This document shows positions 49,074 through 58,440 of a stretch of DNA of 64,000 bases, piece by piece. The notes under the pieces were generated by a model. The model did not search any database. It had not been told where the DNA came from and saw only the letters and a list, made by a program, of their open reading frames with translations. Both the position numbers and the translations under genes were made by a program. Numbering within the stretch: the first letter of the stretch is position 1; each line of letters begins with the position of its first letter. The DNA comes from Sphingobium nicotianae (lineage in GTDB: Bacteria > Pseudomonadota > Alphaproteobacteria > Sphingomonadales > Sphingomonadaceae), in contig NZ_JAHGAW010000016.1 of assembly GCF_018603885.1 (NCBI RefSeq), positions 36,867 through 100,866 on the forward strand, read 5' to 3'.

Positions 49074-51038
49074 ATGGATGACGACGACTTCACCCCGAAG
49101 CTCGGTCGGACGAAGGGGAAGGACGGGAAGAAGGTGCTGCGCTACGGCAGCCGGATCGTGGTCGCGGCGCGGCTTGCCGGGGCCAGGACCGGCATCGTCG
49201 GCCGCCGTTTCGACGGCAGCCGGATCGGCCGCGGCGCCAGCATCGGCCGTCTGCTGTCCGGCCGCGACCGGTTCTCCGGTCTCAGGAGCCGCCGCGCGAT
49301 CGTGAAGACCCGGCTCGTGAGGCTGGGAGCGAAGGGTCTGCCGGGCGCCCGGGCGCATCTGCGCTACATCCAGCGCGACGGCGTCACCCGGGAGGGCGCG
49401 GCGGGCGAGCTGTACGGCCGGGATGCCGACCAGGCCGACGGCAAGGCCTTCCTCGAGCGGTGCGACGGCGATCGGCATCAGTTCCGCTTCATCGTCTCGG
49501 CCGAGGACGGCGCCGAATACACCGACCTCAAACCCTATGTCCGGCGCCTGATGACCCAGGCCGAGCACGACCTCGGCACGAAGCTCGACTGGGTCGCGGT
49601 CGACCATTTCAACACCGACCAGCCGCATACCCATATCATGCTGCGCGGCGTCGATGATCGCGGCGAGAACCTGATCATCGCGCGCGAGTACATCGCCCAC
49701 GGCTTTCGCGAACGCGCCGCCGAGCTGGCGACGATCGATCTCGGGCCGCGCACCGATCGCGAGATCGAGAACCGGCTGCGGCACGATGTCGAGCAGGAAC
49801 GGCTGACCACGATCGACCGCCGTCTGATCCGCCACATGGACGACGAGCGGACCGTGACCGCGGCGAGCAACGACCCGTTCCAGCAGTCGGTTGCTGCCGG
49901 CCGGCTGCGCAGGCTCGGCACGATGGGCCTGGCGGAGGACCTGGGACATGGACGCTGGCGCCTCGCCGACGGCATCGAGGACACGCTGCGGCGCATGGGC
50001 GAACGCGGCGACATCATCCGCACGATGCAGCGCGAGCTGACGGCGCGGATGCTCGATCGCGCCGGTGTCGATCGCCGCATCCACGACACGCCGAGCGACG
50101 AGATCATCGGGCGGGTCATCCACCGCGGCTTCTCCGACGAGCATCGCGACCGCCACTATCTGATCGTCGACGGGATCGACGGCCGGGTCCATTATCTCGA
50201 CATCGGTCGCGGCGACCTCACCGAGCCGACCCCGGAGGAGTCGATCGTCAGGATCGCACCGCGCAATGCCGGTGTGCGCGACGTCGATCGGACGGTCGCC
50301 GAGGTCGCGAAGGGCAATGGCGGGCGCTACTCGATCGACGCCCATCTCCGCCACGATGCCGGTGCGAGCCAGGATTTCGCGGAGACGCATGTCCGGCGGC
50401 TCGAGGCGATGCGCCGGGCCGGTGCCGGCGTCGAACGCAACGCCGATGGCAGCTGGACGATCACGGCGGATCATCTCGACTATGCCGCCCGACACGAGGC
50501 GCGCGGACTGCGCGACCGCCCGGTCGACATCGAGACCGTGTCGGCGATGCCCATCGCACGGCTCGAGACCGCCGATGCCGCGACATGGCTCGACCGGCAG
50601 ATCGGCGCGGTGACGCCCGTGCCGGTGCGCGATGCCGGATTCGGTCGCGAGGTCCGGTCGTCGCTCGATGTGAGGCGTCAGTGGCTGGTTCAGCAGGAAC
50701 TCGCCGACATGGACGGGGACAAGGTCCGCCTGCGCCCGAATGCGATCATGCTGCTCCAGCGCCGGGAACTGCTCGGTGCCGGAGACCGGCTCGCCGGCGA
50801 ACTGGGCAAGCCGTTCGTGGAGGTGCAGGTCGGCAGCCCGGTCGAAGGCCGGCTCACCCGGCGCGTCGATCTGGCCAGCGGGCGGTTCGCGCTCGTCGAG
50901 CAATCGCGCGAGTTCACGCTCGTCCCGTGGCGACCAGTGCTCGAACGGCAGATCGGCAGCAAGGTAAGCGGACTGATGAGGTCGGACGGGGTGAGCTGGC
51001 GCTTCGGCCGTGACCGCGGGGGTCCGCAGATCGGCTGA
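49074..51038 (+). CDS. Relaxase/mobilisation nuclease (VirD2-like, DUF3363)
   Basis: 654 residues. The N-terminal nuclease domain has the HUH-like histidines in WVAVDHFNTDQPHTHIMLRG, with RQFRFIVSAEDG-like HQFRFIVSAEDGAEYTDLKPYVRRLM before them. The C-terminal half fits DUF3363. ATG 49074 is taken as the first sensible start (MDDDDFTPKLGR); the frame is open to 48942 through the repeat region, and the ribosome binding site is weak. It would nick at oriT and lead the strand into the recipient. Its usual partner traG lies 11 kb further on, beyond the defence genes. Confidence 0.88.
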   Translation: MDDDDFTPKLGRTKGKDGKKVLRYGSRIVVAARLAGARTGIVGRRFDGSRIGRGASIGRLLSGRDRFSGLRSRRAIVKTRLVRLGAKGLPGARAHLRYIQRDGVTREGAAGELYGRDADQADGKAFLERCDGDRHQFRFIVSAEDGAEYTDLKPYVRRLMTQAEHDLGTKLDWVAVDHFNTDQPHTHIMLRGVDDRGENLIIAREYIAHGFRERAAELATIDLGPRTDREIENRLRHDVEQERLTTIDRRLIRHMDDERTVTAASNDPFQQSVAAGRLRRLGTMGLAEDLGHGRWRLADGIEDTLRRMGERGDIIRTMQRELTARMLDRAGVDRRIHDTPSDEIIGRVIHRGFSDEHRDRHYLIVDGIDGRVHYLDIGRGDLTEPTPEESIVRIAPRNAGVRDVDRTVAEVAKGNGGRYSIDAHLRHDAGASQDFAETHVRRLEAMRRAGAGVERNADGSWTITADHLDYAARHEARGLRDRPVDIETVSAMPIARLETADAATWLDRQIGAVTPVPVRDAGFGREVRSSLDVRRQWLVQQELADMDGDKVRLRPNAIMLLQRRELLGAGDRLAGELGKPFVEVQVGSPVEGRLTRRVDLASGRFALVEQSREFTLVPWRPVLERQIGSKVSGLMRSDGVSWRFGRDRGGPQIG

Positions 51039-51518
51039 TCAGCCCGGCGTCGCGTTACCCTCGGCGCGGCGTCTCACGAGACCGCTGTCGAAGTCGCCGG
51101 CGCCGTTGCGCAGCCAGTCCGCGATCCTGTCGGCGAGGTCGTCCGCACCCGATCCGCGAAGACCGCACTCCCATGCGACTGCCACGCGCCATCCCGCGCG
51201 ATGCAGGGCATCGATCGCCGCACCGTCGCGCACGACGTTCCGATCGAACTTCTGCTGCCAGAATTCGGCGTTGGACGCGGGCGTGGTGCACCAGTGACAG
51301 CCCTCGTGGCGGTGCCAGAAGCAGCCATGCACGAAAGCAACGGCCTTGTACCGCGGAAAGACCAGGTCCGGCTTTCCCGGCAGGCCGGGCGCGTGGAGAC
51401 GAAAGCGGATGCCCGCTGCGTGCAGCCGTTGCCGGAGCACGCGCTCGGGCTTCGTGTCCTTGCCACGAATGCCCGCCATCATGCGCGACCGGGTCGCCGA
51501 ATCAACTGTGTCCACCAT
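51039..51518 (-). CDS. vsr: Very short patch repair endonuclease
   Basis: 159-residue Vsr-type endonuclease. SRMMAGIRGKDTKPERVLRQRLHAAGIRFRLH, LPGKPDLVFPRYKAVAFVHGCFWHRHEGC (catalytic Asp, zinc-site His and Cys) and the VRDGAAIDALHRAGWRVAVAWECGLRG end are complete. Vsr nicks T:G mismatches arising from deamination of 5-methylcytosine. It is divergent from the C5 methyltransferase, 29 bp between starts, so the two share a promoter region. Confidence 0.95.
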   Translation of the reverse strand: MVDTVDSATRSRMMAGIRGKDTKPERVLRQRLHAAGIRFRLHAPGLPGKPDLVFPRYKAVAFVHGCFWHRHEGCHWCTTPASNAEFWQQKFDRNVVRDGAAIDALHRAGWRVAVAWECGLRGSGADDLADRIADWLRNGAGDFDSGLVRRRAEGNATPG

Positions 51519-51547
51519 GGACCTTGGCCTGTCTTTTCCGAGTACAG

Positions 51548-53194
51548 ATGCTATTCGTTGCGCAACTCTCCAGCGGGACTGAAAGCGCACGATTCTTGTC
51601 CACATATTCTGTCGTCGACATATTTGCAGGTCCGGGGGGACTGGCCGAGGGATTTTCGAGCGTTTCGGGAATTGATGGCGCGCGCGCGTTCGACATCGCG
51701 CTGTCGATCGAGAAGGATGCCGCCGCCCATTCGACGCTGAGACTGCGTGCGTTCCTGCGCCAGTTCGAAGGCGACCTGCCGGATCGATACTACGAGTTTC
51801 TGAACCACGGCGGTGACGAGCCGGACTGGGCGACCGAATTTCCGGACGAGTGGAACGCGGCCGTCGCCGAAGCGTGGCAGATGGAGCTCGGCAAGGAGAA
51901 TTCGGATCTTCGGCTGAACGCGCGGCTCGATCACATTCGGGAAAGCTCCAGCGGCAACGTCGTTCTGATCGGCGGGCCTCCCTGTCAGGCCTATTCGCTC
52001 GTCGGACGCGCCCGGAACCAGGGCAAGGAAGGGTACGTCGCGAGCGAGGATCACCGGCATTTCCTCTACGAGGAATATATCCGGATCCTCGACCGCCTCC
52101 GGCCGGCCGCCTTCGTCATGGAAAACGTCAAGGGGATGCTGTCCTCCTCGGTCGACGGCGAGAACCGGATCTTCGATCAGGTGCTGAAGGATCTGCGCGG
52201 AGAGGAGCGCGACGGCGCACGATATCATCTCATCGCGCTGGCCCCCGGCGAGCGCCGCCAGTTCGACTTCGGCCGCTTCGCGCCGAAGGGCAGCGATTTC
52301 GTCATCCGGGCCGAGAACTTCGGCGTGCCGCAGGCGCGCCACCGCGTCATCGTGATCGGCCTGCGGTCCGATCTCGCGAGCGGCGTGCCCGACACCGAGC
52401 TCGCGGACCTGATGGTGCGGCACACCCTCAAGGCAACCGTCGGTCAGGTGATCGCGGGAATGCCGAAGCTGCGCAGCGGCCTCAGTCGCGGCGCCGACAG
52501 CGAGGACGACTGGCGTCAGATCGTGTCGGCCGCGATGGCGTTCGTGGCGGATGTCGACACCGGCCTCTCCGACGACCAGCAGCTCGCCTTCAACCTTGCC
52601 GCAGCACGCCACCTTGGCGAGTTTCGCGCCCTGAACTTCCTCCCCGGCCGGGAAGGTCACGGCACCGGCATCTCGCCGGACTGTCCGAGGGATCTCGCCG
52701 AATGGCTGACCGATTCCCGCCTCGAGACGCTGCCCAATCACCAGGCTCGCAGCCACATGGCGAGCGATCTCGCGCGCTACTTCTTCGCAGCCGTGTTCGC
52801 AGAGGTGACGGGCAAGTCGCCGAAGGCCTCGGATTTTCCCGAAGAGCTCGCCCCCGAACATCAGAACTGGTCATCGGGAAAGTTTGCCGATCGCTTCCGC
52901 GTCCAGGTCACCGGCGGTCCCTCGACTACGGTCACCAGCCACATCTCGAAGGACGGGCACTACTTCATCCATCCCGACCCGCAGCAGTGCCGCAGCCTGA
53001 CGGTCAGGGAAGCCGCTCGCCTCCAGACCTTCCCGGACAACTATCTCTTCAAGGGCAACCGCACCCAGCAGTACGTCCAGGTCGGCAATGCGGTGCCCCC
53101 GCTCCTGGCACGCTGGATCGGCGAGGCGCTCGCCACGATCCTCGCAACCCGCGTCGCTCCTGCCGAAGACAGGAAGCTCAGCCATGTCGCCTGA
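51548..53194 (+). CDS. DNA (cytosine-5) methyltransferase
   Basis: 548 residues. Motif I is VVDIFAGPGGLAEGF, motif IV has the catalytic Cys146 in GGPPCQAYS, motif VI is FVMENVKGML, motif VIII QARHRVIVIG, and motifs IX-X LTVREAARLQTFPDNY ... QVGNAVPP. The target recognition region is between about residues 290 and 440. ATG 51548 is a guess; a TTG a little downstream is possible. Its 3' end overlaps the MORC-like ATPase gene by 11 bp, starting a seven-gene defence operon. Confidence 0.93.
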   Translation: MLFVAQLSSGTESARFLSTYSVVDIFAGPGGLAEGFSSVSGIDGARAFDIALSIEKDAAAHSTLRLRAFLRQFEGDLPDRYYEFLNHGGDEPDWATEFPDEWNAAVAEAWQMELGKENSDLRLNARLDHIRESSSGNVVLIGGPPCQAYSLVGRARNQGKEGYVASEDHRHFLYEEYIRILDRLRPAAFVMENVKGMLSSSVDGENRIFDQVLKDLRGEERDGARYHLIALAPGERRQFDFGRFAPKGSDFVIRAENFGVPQARHRVIVIGLRSDLASGVPDTELADLMVRHTLKATVGQVIAGMPKLRSGLSRGADSEDDWRQIVSAAMAFVADVDTGLSDDQQLAFNLAAARHLGEFRALNFLPGREGHGTGISPDCPRDLAEWLTDSRLETLPNHQARSHMASDLARYFFAAVFAEVTGKSPKASDFPEELAPEHQNWSSGKFADRFRVQVTGGPSTTVTSHISKDGHYFIHPDPQQCRSLTVREAARLQTFPDNYLFKGNRTQQYVQVGNAVPPLLARWIGEALATILATRVAPAEDRKLSHVA

Positions 53195-54680
53195 GTACGA
53201 CATTGCGAGCCCGGGCGCAGCCGAGCTCTTCGAATCCCTTCGAGCGTTCGGCTACGACCTTCCCACGGCGCTCGCCGACATCATCGACAACAGCATTTCC
53301 GCCAGTGCCCGGAACATCTGGATCGACATGACCTGGGATGGCGCCGCATCGCGCATCACGATCCGGGACGACGGCAGGGGCATGACCGAAGACGCGCTCC
53401 GGCAGGCGATGCGGCCGGGGAGTCTCAGCCCGCTCGAAGATCGGGCCGCAAACGATCTCGGCCGGTTCGGTCTCGGAATGAAGACGGCGTCGATCTCGCA
53501 ATGCCGCTGCCTGACCGTCATGTCGAAGCCTCGTGACGGCGAAGCGTGCATCCGTCGCTGGGACCTCGACTACATTGCATCGACCGGCACCGGCGAGTGG
53601 CGGCTCCTCAAGGGGAGCGACCTGCTCACCGACACGGACCGCCGTCTCCTCGAGGAGCAGGATCAGGGCACGATCCTGTTCTGGGATCGGCTGGATCAGC
53701 TGGTCGGCGATGCCGCGGTCGACGACGAGACGGCCCAGAAGCATTTCCGCGAGCGCGCGGATGCCGTGAAGGCCCATCTGGCAATGGTGTTCCACCGTTT
53801 CCTGCGCGGCCGGAATGCGATCAGGCTCCATCTCAACGGGCGCCCGATCGAGGCATGGGATCCGTTTCTCGAAGATACCGACAAGGTCGATCCGCTTCCG
53901 GCGGAGACGCTCGTGGCCGATGGGGAGGCGGTGGAGGTCAAGGCATTCATCCTGCCGCACCACACCCGGATCACGCCCGAGCAGCACGCCGGCGCTGCGG
54001 GACCGCGCGGCTGGAACGCCCATCAGGGCTTCTACATCTACCGGAACAAGCGCCTGCTCGTCGCCGGCGACTGGCTCGGTCTCGGCATGCAGAAGGAGGA
54101 GCACTTCAAGCTCGCGCGCATCCGCATCGATCTCGCCAATTCCGCAGATCTCGCCTGGCAGATCGACGTCAAGAAATCCCGGGCACGGCCACCGGCAGCG
54201 CTGCGCCGCGATCTTCTGCGGATCGCCCGCGCGGCCCGCGGACAGGCATCCAGCATCTATCGTCATCGCGGCAAGGTCGTGCAGCGCAAGCTCGGCAGCA
54301 ACGACGTGTTTCTCTGGAACCACGTCGTGAAGCGGGGGAAGACCTACTACAAGATCAACCGCGACCACCCGCTCGTGCGCAAGGTGCTCGAGACGGCCGA
54401 CGACAAGGCTCCGGTCCGCGCGCTTCTCGCGCTCGTCGAACAGACGATCCCGGCACCGCTCATCGTGATCAACAACGCGGAGACGCCCGACGGCTTCGGG
54501 CAGCCGTTCGAGGACTCGTCGGCCGATCTCAGAACGGCGATGGCCGAGACGTTCCAGGCTCTGATCGAGGGCGGTCGCGGCCGTCCCGATGCGGCCCGCG
54601 CGCTCCTGACAATGGAGCCGTTCAACCAGTATCCCGAAATGGTGGCAGTCTTTCTCGAGGAAGCGGCGACCGGACAGTAA
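53184..54680 (+). CDS. GHKL (MORC/MutL-like) ATPase of a restriction-modification locus
   Basis: 498 residues. The ATP-binding Bergerat fold shows the N-box ALADIIDNSISASA, G1 IRDDGRGM and G2 LGRFGLGMKTASIS. The middle region ends in a conserved IDVKKSRARPPAALR segment. ATG 53184 lies within the methyltransferase's end. GHKL ATPases of this kind were described in restriction-modification neighbourhoods with Z1, PD-(D/E)XK and AIPR genes, as relatives of eukaryotic MORC proteins. It probably couples ATP-driven clamp closure to recognition of unmodified DNA. Confidence 0.88.
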   Translation: MSPEYDIASPGAAELFESLRAFGYDLPTALADIIDNSISASARNIWIDMTWDGAASRITIRDDGRGMTEDALRQAMRPGSLSPLEDRAANDLGRFGLGMKTASISQCRCLTVMSKPRDGEACIRRWDLDYIASTGTGEWRLLKGSDLLTDTDRRLLEEQDQGTILFWDRLDQLVGDAAVDDETAQKHFRERADAVKAHLAMVFHRFLRGRNAIRLHLNGRPIEAWDPFLEDTDKVDPLPAETLVADGEAVEVKAFILPHHTRITPEQHAGAAGPRGWNAHQGFYIYRNKRLLVAGDWLGLGMQKEEHFKLARIRIDLANSADLAWQIDVKKSRARPPAALRRDLLRIARAARGQASSIYRHRGKVVQRKLGSNDVFLWNHVVKRGKTYYKINRDHPLVRKVLETADDKAPVRALLALVEQTIPAPLIVINNAETPDGFGQPFEDSSADLRTAMAETFQALIEGGRGRPDAARALLTMEPFNQYPEMVAVFLEEAATGQ

Positions 54681-54694
54681 CAGGAGTGGAATTC

Positions 54695-57427
54695 ATGGGG
54701 GGAGGTCCGGGGGAGCCGATGTTCGATGCTGCCTATGCCGTCGCGAACGGCTTGCTGATGATGGAAATGCGCGTCACGCCCGAGGCGCTCGACCGGGCCG
54801 TCGCCACCGTGGCCGGCATGCCGAATTTTGTCGGCATCAACGCCGATCGACTTCGCCGCGAGCTGGAGGCCAGCAACAACGTTCATGTGGGCGGCTATTC
54901 GGTCATCGACGACCGCGACTTCAAGGCGTGGATCAAGGCTGCACGCGAAAACCGGAAATTCGAATTCTGGACTCGCTACCGAAAGTATCTCGAGCTTCGC
55001 AAGCGCATGGCGCATGACGTGGTCGACCAGCTCGACGGTCTGACCGACGACATTCTCGACCGACTGCGCGATCCGCAGACCGAAGGCGAATGGGATCGCC
55101 GCGGCCTCGTCGTCGGAGACGTGCAGTCCGGCAAGACGTCAAACTACACCGGCCTGATCTGCAAGGCCGTCGATGCCGGCTACCCGCTCATCATCGTGAT
55201 GGCCGGCGTGCACAACAGCCTGCGCAGCCAGACGCAGATTCGGCTCGACGAAGGGTTCTTCGGGTTCGACACGCGTCTGAACCTCCGCGCAGACCAGCAG
55301 AACCAGCGCATCGGCGCCGGAGCCCTGCCGGGGGCGCCCTTCCTCGTCGCCCACTCCCTGACCAGCAGCATGGAGAGCGGCGACTTCAAGCTGTCCACCG
55401 CGCAGGGAACGAAGATCATTCCGGGCGGCAAGGATCCGGTGCTGCTGGTGGTCAAGAAGCGGGTGAGCATCCTCGACAACCTGCACAAGTGGCTCAAGGT
55501 CCGGGCGGAAAAGGACGAGGGTGTTCCCGGCGGGGACATCGTCCGAGGCGTGCCGCTGCTGATCATCGACGACGAGGCCGACTATGCGTCCGCGAACACG
55601 AACGAGTATCGCGACCAGGACGGCAACATCGACGAGGACGCGGATCCGACCAATACCAACAAGCATATCCGTCGGCTGCTCACCCTGTTCGAGAAGAGCG
55701 CCTATGTCGGCTACACGGCCACGCCGTTCGCGAACGTCTTCATTCACCACGAAGGCTGGAACAAGAAGTACGGCGAGGACCTCTTTCCCCGCAGCTTCAT
55801 CATCAACATCCCGGCGCCCTCCAACTACATCGGCGCCGAGAAGGTCTTCGGACTCGCCCGACCGGGTCCCGACGGCGAGAGCCGGGGGCTGCCGATCATC
55901 CGGGAGGTCGACGATGCCGAAACCATCTTCCCCCCCAAGCACAAGAAGGAGCTTCCGGTCGCCGAGCTGCCGGGAACGCTGCACCAGGCGATCCTCGCCT
56001 TCATCCTCGCCTGCGCTGCCCGGCGTGTGCGGGGCGATGTGTCGGTCGACAATTCGATGCTCGTCCACGTCACGCGGTTCACGCTCGTCCAGCAGCAGGT
56101 CGCCCGGCTCATCGAGGAGGAGCTGACCGACATTCGCCGGCAGCTCGAATATCCCGGCACCGGCGGCGACGCGCTCGAACGTCTGGAAGATCTCTGGCGC
56201 AGCGATTTCGAAGCGAACTTTCCGACGCTGCAGGAGATGCTCGCCGATCATCAGCTCGCACCGGTGGAATGGGATCAGGTGCGCGGTCAGCTCTTCGACG
56301 CCGCGCGCCGCATCGAGGTACGGGAGATCAACGGATCCGCGAAGGACGCACTGGACTATGCTGAGCATCCAGACGGCCTATCGGTGATCGCCATCGGCGG
56401 TGACAAGCTGTCGCGCGGCCTCACGCTCGAAGGCCTTTCGGTCAGCTACTTCGTCCGCACGTCGAAGATGTACGACACGCTCATGCAGATGGGCCGGTGG
56501 TTCGGCTATCGCCCCGGCTATGCCGATCTCTGCCGTCTCTACACGTCGTCGGAGCTCGTGACCTGGTATCGCCACATCGCGGTGGCGACGTCGGAACTCC
56601 GCGAGGAATTCGACCTCATGTACGCGACCGGTCAGACCCCCGACCAGTTCGGCAACCGCGTCCGTGCCCATCCGAACGGCATGCTGATCACGGCGGCGAA
56701 CAAGATGCGTGCCGTGGCTAGGGTGCGCGCCGGGTTTTCCGGCACGATTTCGGAAACCGTCTCCTTCGACACCGCCAGCGCGGTCCGCAATCTCGAGACG
56801 TTTTCCGCCTTCATAGCCGGACTGCCCGTGATCCAGCCCGAACGCGACCGCTACATCTGGACCGGAGTCGGGGGCGCGGACGTCGCGGCCTTGATGGCGC
56901 GGGTCGAGACAGCAAAGGAATCCTGGAAGGCGAATTCGCGCGCGATTGCCGACTACATCGCCGATCGGGTGTCGGACGGGCGGCTCGACGACTGGACCGT
57001 TGCCCTTCTTGCCGGCGGTCGCGGCGGTGGCCGGCATGACATCGGCGGGTATGACATTGCCCTCACTCGGCGCGAGAACAAGTCGCCGAGCCAGAAGGGG
57101 AAGTACACGATCGGCCGTCTGGTAAGCCCCTCCGACGAAGTGCTCGACCTCGATCGGCCTCAGATCGACGCGGCGTTCGATGCCACGCTGGCAGCGTGGG
57201 ATATGAAGAAGCCGCCCAAGCGTGACCAGCCGAGCAGCCCCAGCGGTCCCTTCATCCGTCGGCAGCGCGATCCTTCCCGCGGCCTGCTGCTGATCTATCC
57301 GATCGACACCGGAGCGGGATCCACCCCGCTGATGGGCTTTGCAGTCAGCTTTCCCTGGGACGAGAATGCCCGCGAGATCGAGTATGCCGAGAACAGCGTG
57401 AAGCAGCTCGAGGACCTGTTCGATTGA
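54695..57427 (+). CDS. Z1-domain superfamily II ATPase
   Basis: 910 residues. Walker A is GDVQSGKTS (141-149), Walker B LLIIDDEADYAS, the helicase III-like motif YVGYTATPFANVF, and the second lobe has IAIGGDKLSRGLTLEGLSVSYFVR ... MQMGRWFGYRPGYADLCRLY, the defining Z1 sequence. ATG 54695 follows CAGGAG at 8 bp. Probably a DNA translocase of the defence complex. It overlaps the next gene by 4 bp (TTGA). Confidence 0.92.
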   Translation: MGGGPGEPMFDAAYAVANGLLMMEMRVTPEALDRAVATVAGMPNFVGINADRLRRELEASNNVHVGGYSVIDDRDFKAWIKAARENRKFEFWTRYRKYLELRKRMAHDVVDQLDGLTDDILDRLRDPQTEGEWDRRGLVVGDVQSGKTSNYTGLICKAVDAGYPLIIVMAGVHNSLRSQTQIRLDEGFFGFDTRLNLRADQQNQRIGAGALPGAPFLVAHSLTSSMESGDFKLSTAQGTKIIPGGKDPVLLVVKKRVSILDNLHKWLKVRAEKDEGVPGGDIVRGVPLLIIDDEADYASANTNEYRDQDGNIDEDADPTNTNKHIRRLLTLFEKSAYVGYTATPFANVFIHHEGWNKKYGEDLFPRSFIINIPAPSNYIGAEKVFGLARPGPDGESRGLPIIREVDDAETIFPPKHKKELPVAELPGTLHQAILAFILACAARRVRGDVSVDNSMLVHVTRFTLVQQQVARLIEEELTDIRRQLEYPGTGGDALERLEDLWRSDFEANFPTLQEMLADHQLAPVEWDQVRGQLFDAARRIEVREINGSAKDALDYAEHPDGLSVIAIGGDKLSRGLTLEGLSVSYFVRTSKMYDTLMQMGRWFGYRPGYADLCRLYTSSELVTWYRHIAVATSELREEFDLMYATGQTPDQFGNRVRAHPNGMLITAANKMRAVARVRAGFSGTISETVSFDTASAVRNLETFSAFIAGLPVIQPERDRYIWTGVGGADVAALMARVETAKESWKANSRAIADYIADRVSDGRLDDWTVALLAGGRGGGRHDIGGYDIALTRRENKSPSQKGKYTIGRLVSPSDEVLDLDRPQIDAAFDATLAAWDMKKPPKRDQPSSPSGPFIRRQRDPSRGLLLIYPIDTGAGSTPLMGFAVSFPWDENAREIEYAENSVKQLEDLFD

Positions 57428-58440
57428 CCCCCGCCGAGCTCATCGATCGCTGGGCGGACCTTGCTTCGGCCCGCCGCAGCATGTCGGGGATGGACCGCCG
57501 GCGGCTCGACGCGCAGGCGGCGGTCGATGTCTTTGCCTGTGTGTTCTGGCCGCGGGGGCGCAGCGGTCTTCTGATCGAAGGCGACGGACATGTGGCCGAT
57601 CTCGCGGAACGCGTTCCGCGTTGCCGCGGTGTCCGAGTGGCGCTGGACGAACATGGCGGCGGTGGGCAGCCGGAACGCACCACCCTTGCGATCGTCCTCG
57701 AGGAGGAGCGGCTGCGCGAGATATTCGCCGTCCTTTCCGCCGATCTCGTCAATGCCATTGTCGCCGAACCCAGTTCGGCCGGAGCTCTCCGTCGCTGCAT
57801 CGACCGGCTCTGCATGTGGCAGGGCCTGTTCGATCGGATCGCACCTGAGGGACTCTCTGAGGAGCGGCAGCGCGGGCTCTTCGGCGAACTGGTCGTCCTC
57901 GACCGACTGTTTCTCGAAAGCGGAAGCCTGCTCGATGGCGTCGCGGCTTGGATCGGCTCCGACGGCGCACACCAGGACTTTCGCAGAGGCGGGCTGGCGA
58001 TCGAGGTCAAGGCCTCGCTCGCAAAGCGTCACGCGAAGATCATGATCTCCAACGAGAAGCAGCTCGACGAACGACCGCACGACACGCTTGTCCTCGCCAG
58101 CGTCCGCCTCGACGAGAGCGAGCCACACGGACTGTCGCTGCCCGACCTCGTCGCGCAGCTGCGACTGCGGCTCGCCGATGACGAGCCTGCGGCCCGGCTG
58201 TTCGACGAGCGTGTACTGCTCGCCGACTACCTCGACGTCCACGCGCCACTGTACGAAGGGCGCCGCTATCGTGTCGCGTCCACACGATGGTTCCGCGTCG
58301 AAGGCGAATTTCCGAGGCTGACCGAGGCAAACCTGCCGGCCGGTGTCGGCGACATCCACTATTCGATCATCGCCGACGATCTCGGCGCATGGGAGATGGA
58401 TGAAGAGTCCGTGCGTGACATGACTGGGGGCGGAGCATGA
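57424..58440 (+). CDS. PD-(D/E)XK-motif protein (DUF4420-like)
   Basis: 338 residues from a TTG overlapping the Z1 stop. The nuclease-like core is GLFGELVVLDRLFLE ... DGAHQDFRRGGLAIEVKAS, giving Glu, Asp and ExK. TRWFRVEGEFPRLTEANLPAGVGDIHYSI is the family's conserved C-terminal segment. It is the likely DNA-cutting subunit. Coupled also to the AIPR gene (ATGA). Confidence 0.88.
   Translation: MTPAELIDRWADLASARRSMSGMDRRRLDAQAAVDVFACVFWPRGRSGLLIEGDGHVADLAERVPRCRGVRVALDEHGGGGQPERTTLAIVLEEERLREIFAVLSADLVNAIVAEPSSAGALRRCIDRLCMWQGLFDRIAPEGLSEERQRGLFGELVVLDRLFLESGSLLDGVAAWIGSDGAHQDFRRGGLAIEVKASLAKRHAKIMISNEKQLDERPHDTLVLASVRLDESEPHGLSLPDLVAQLRLRLADDEPAARLFDERVLLADYLDVHAPLYEGRRYRVASTRWFRVEGEFPRLTEANLPAGVGDIHYSIIADDLGAWEMDEESVRDMTGGGA

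Noticed and set aside
48648..50903. 751-codon open frame on the minus strand
   Set aside because: Antisense shadow of the relaxase gene; no domain recognised.
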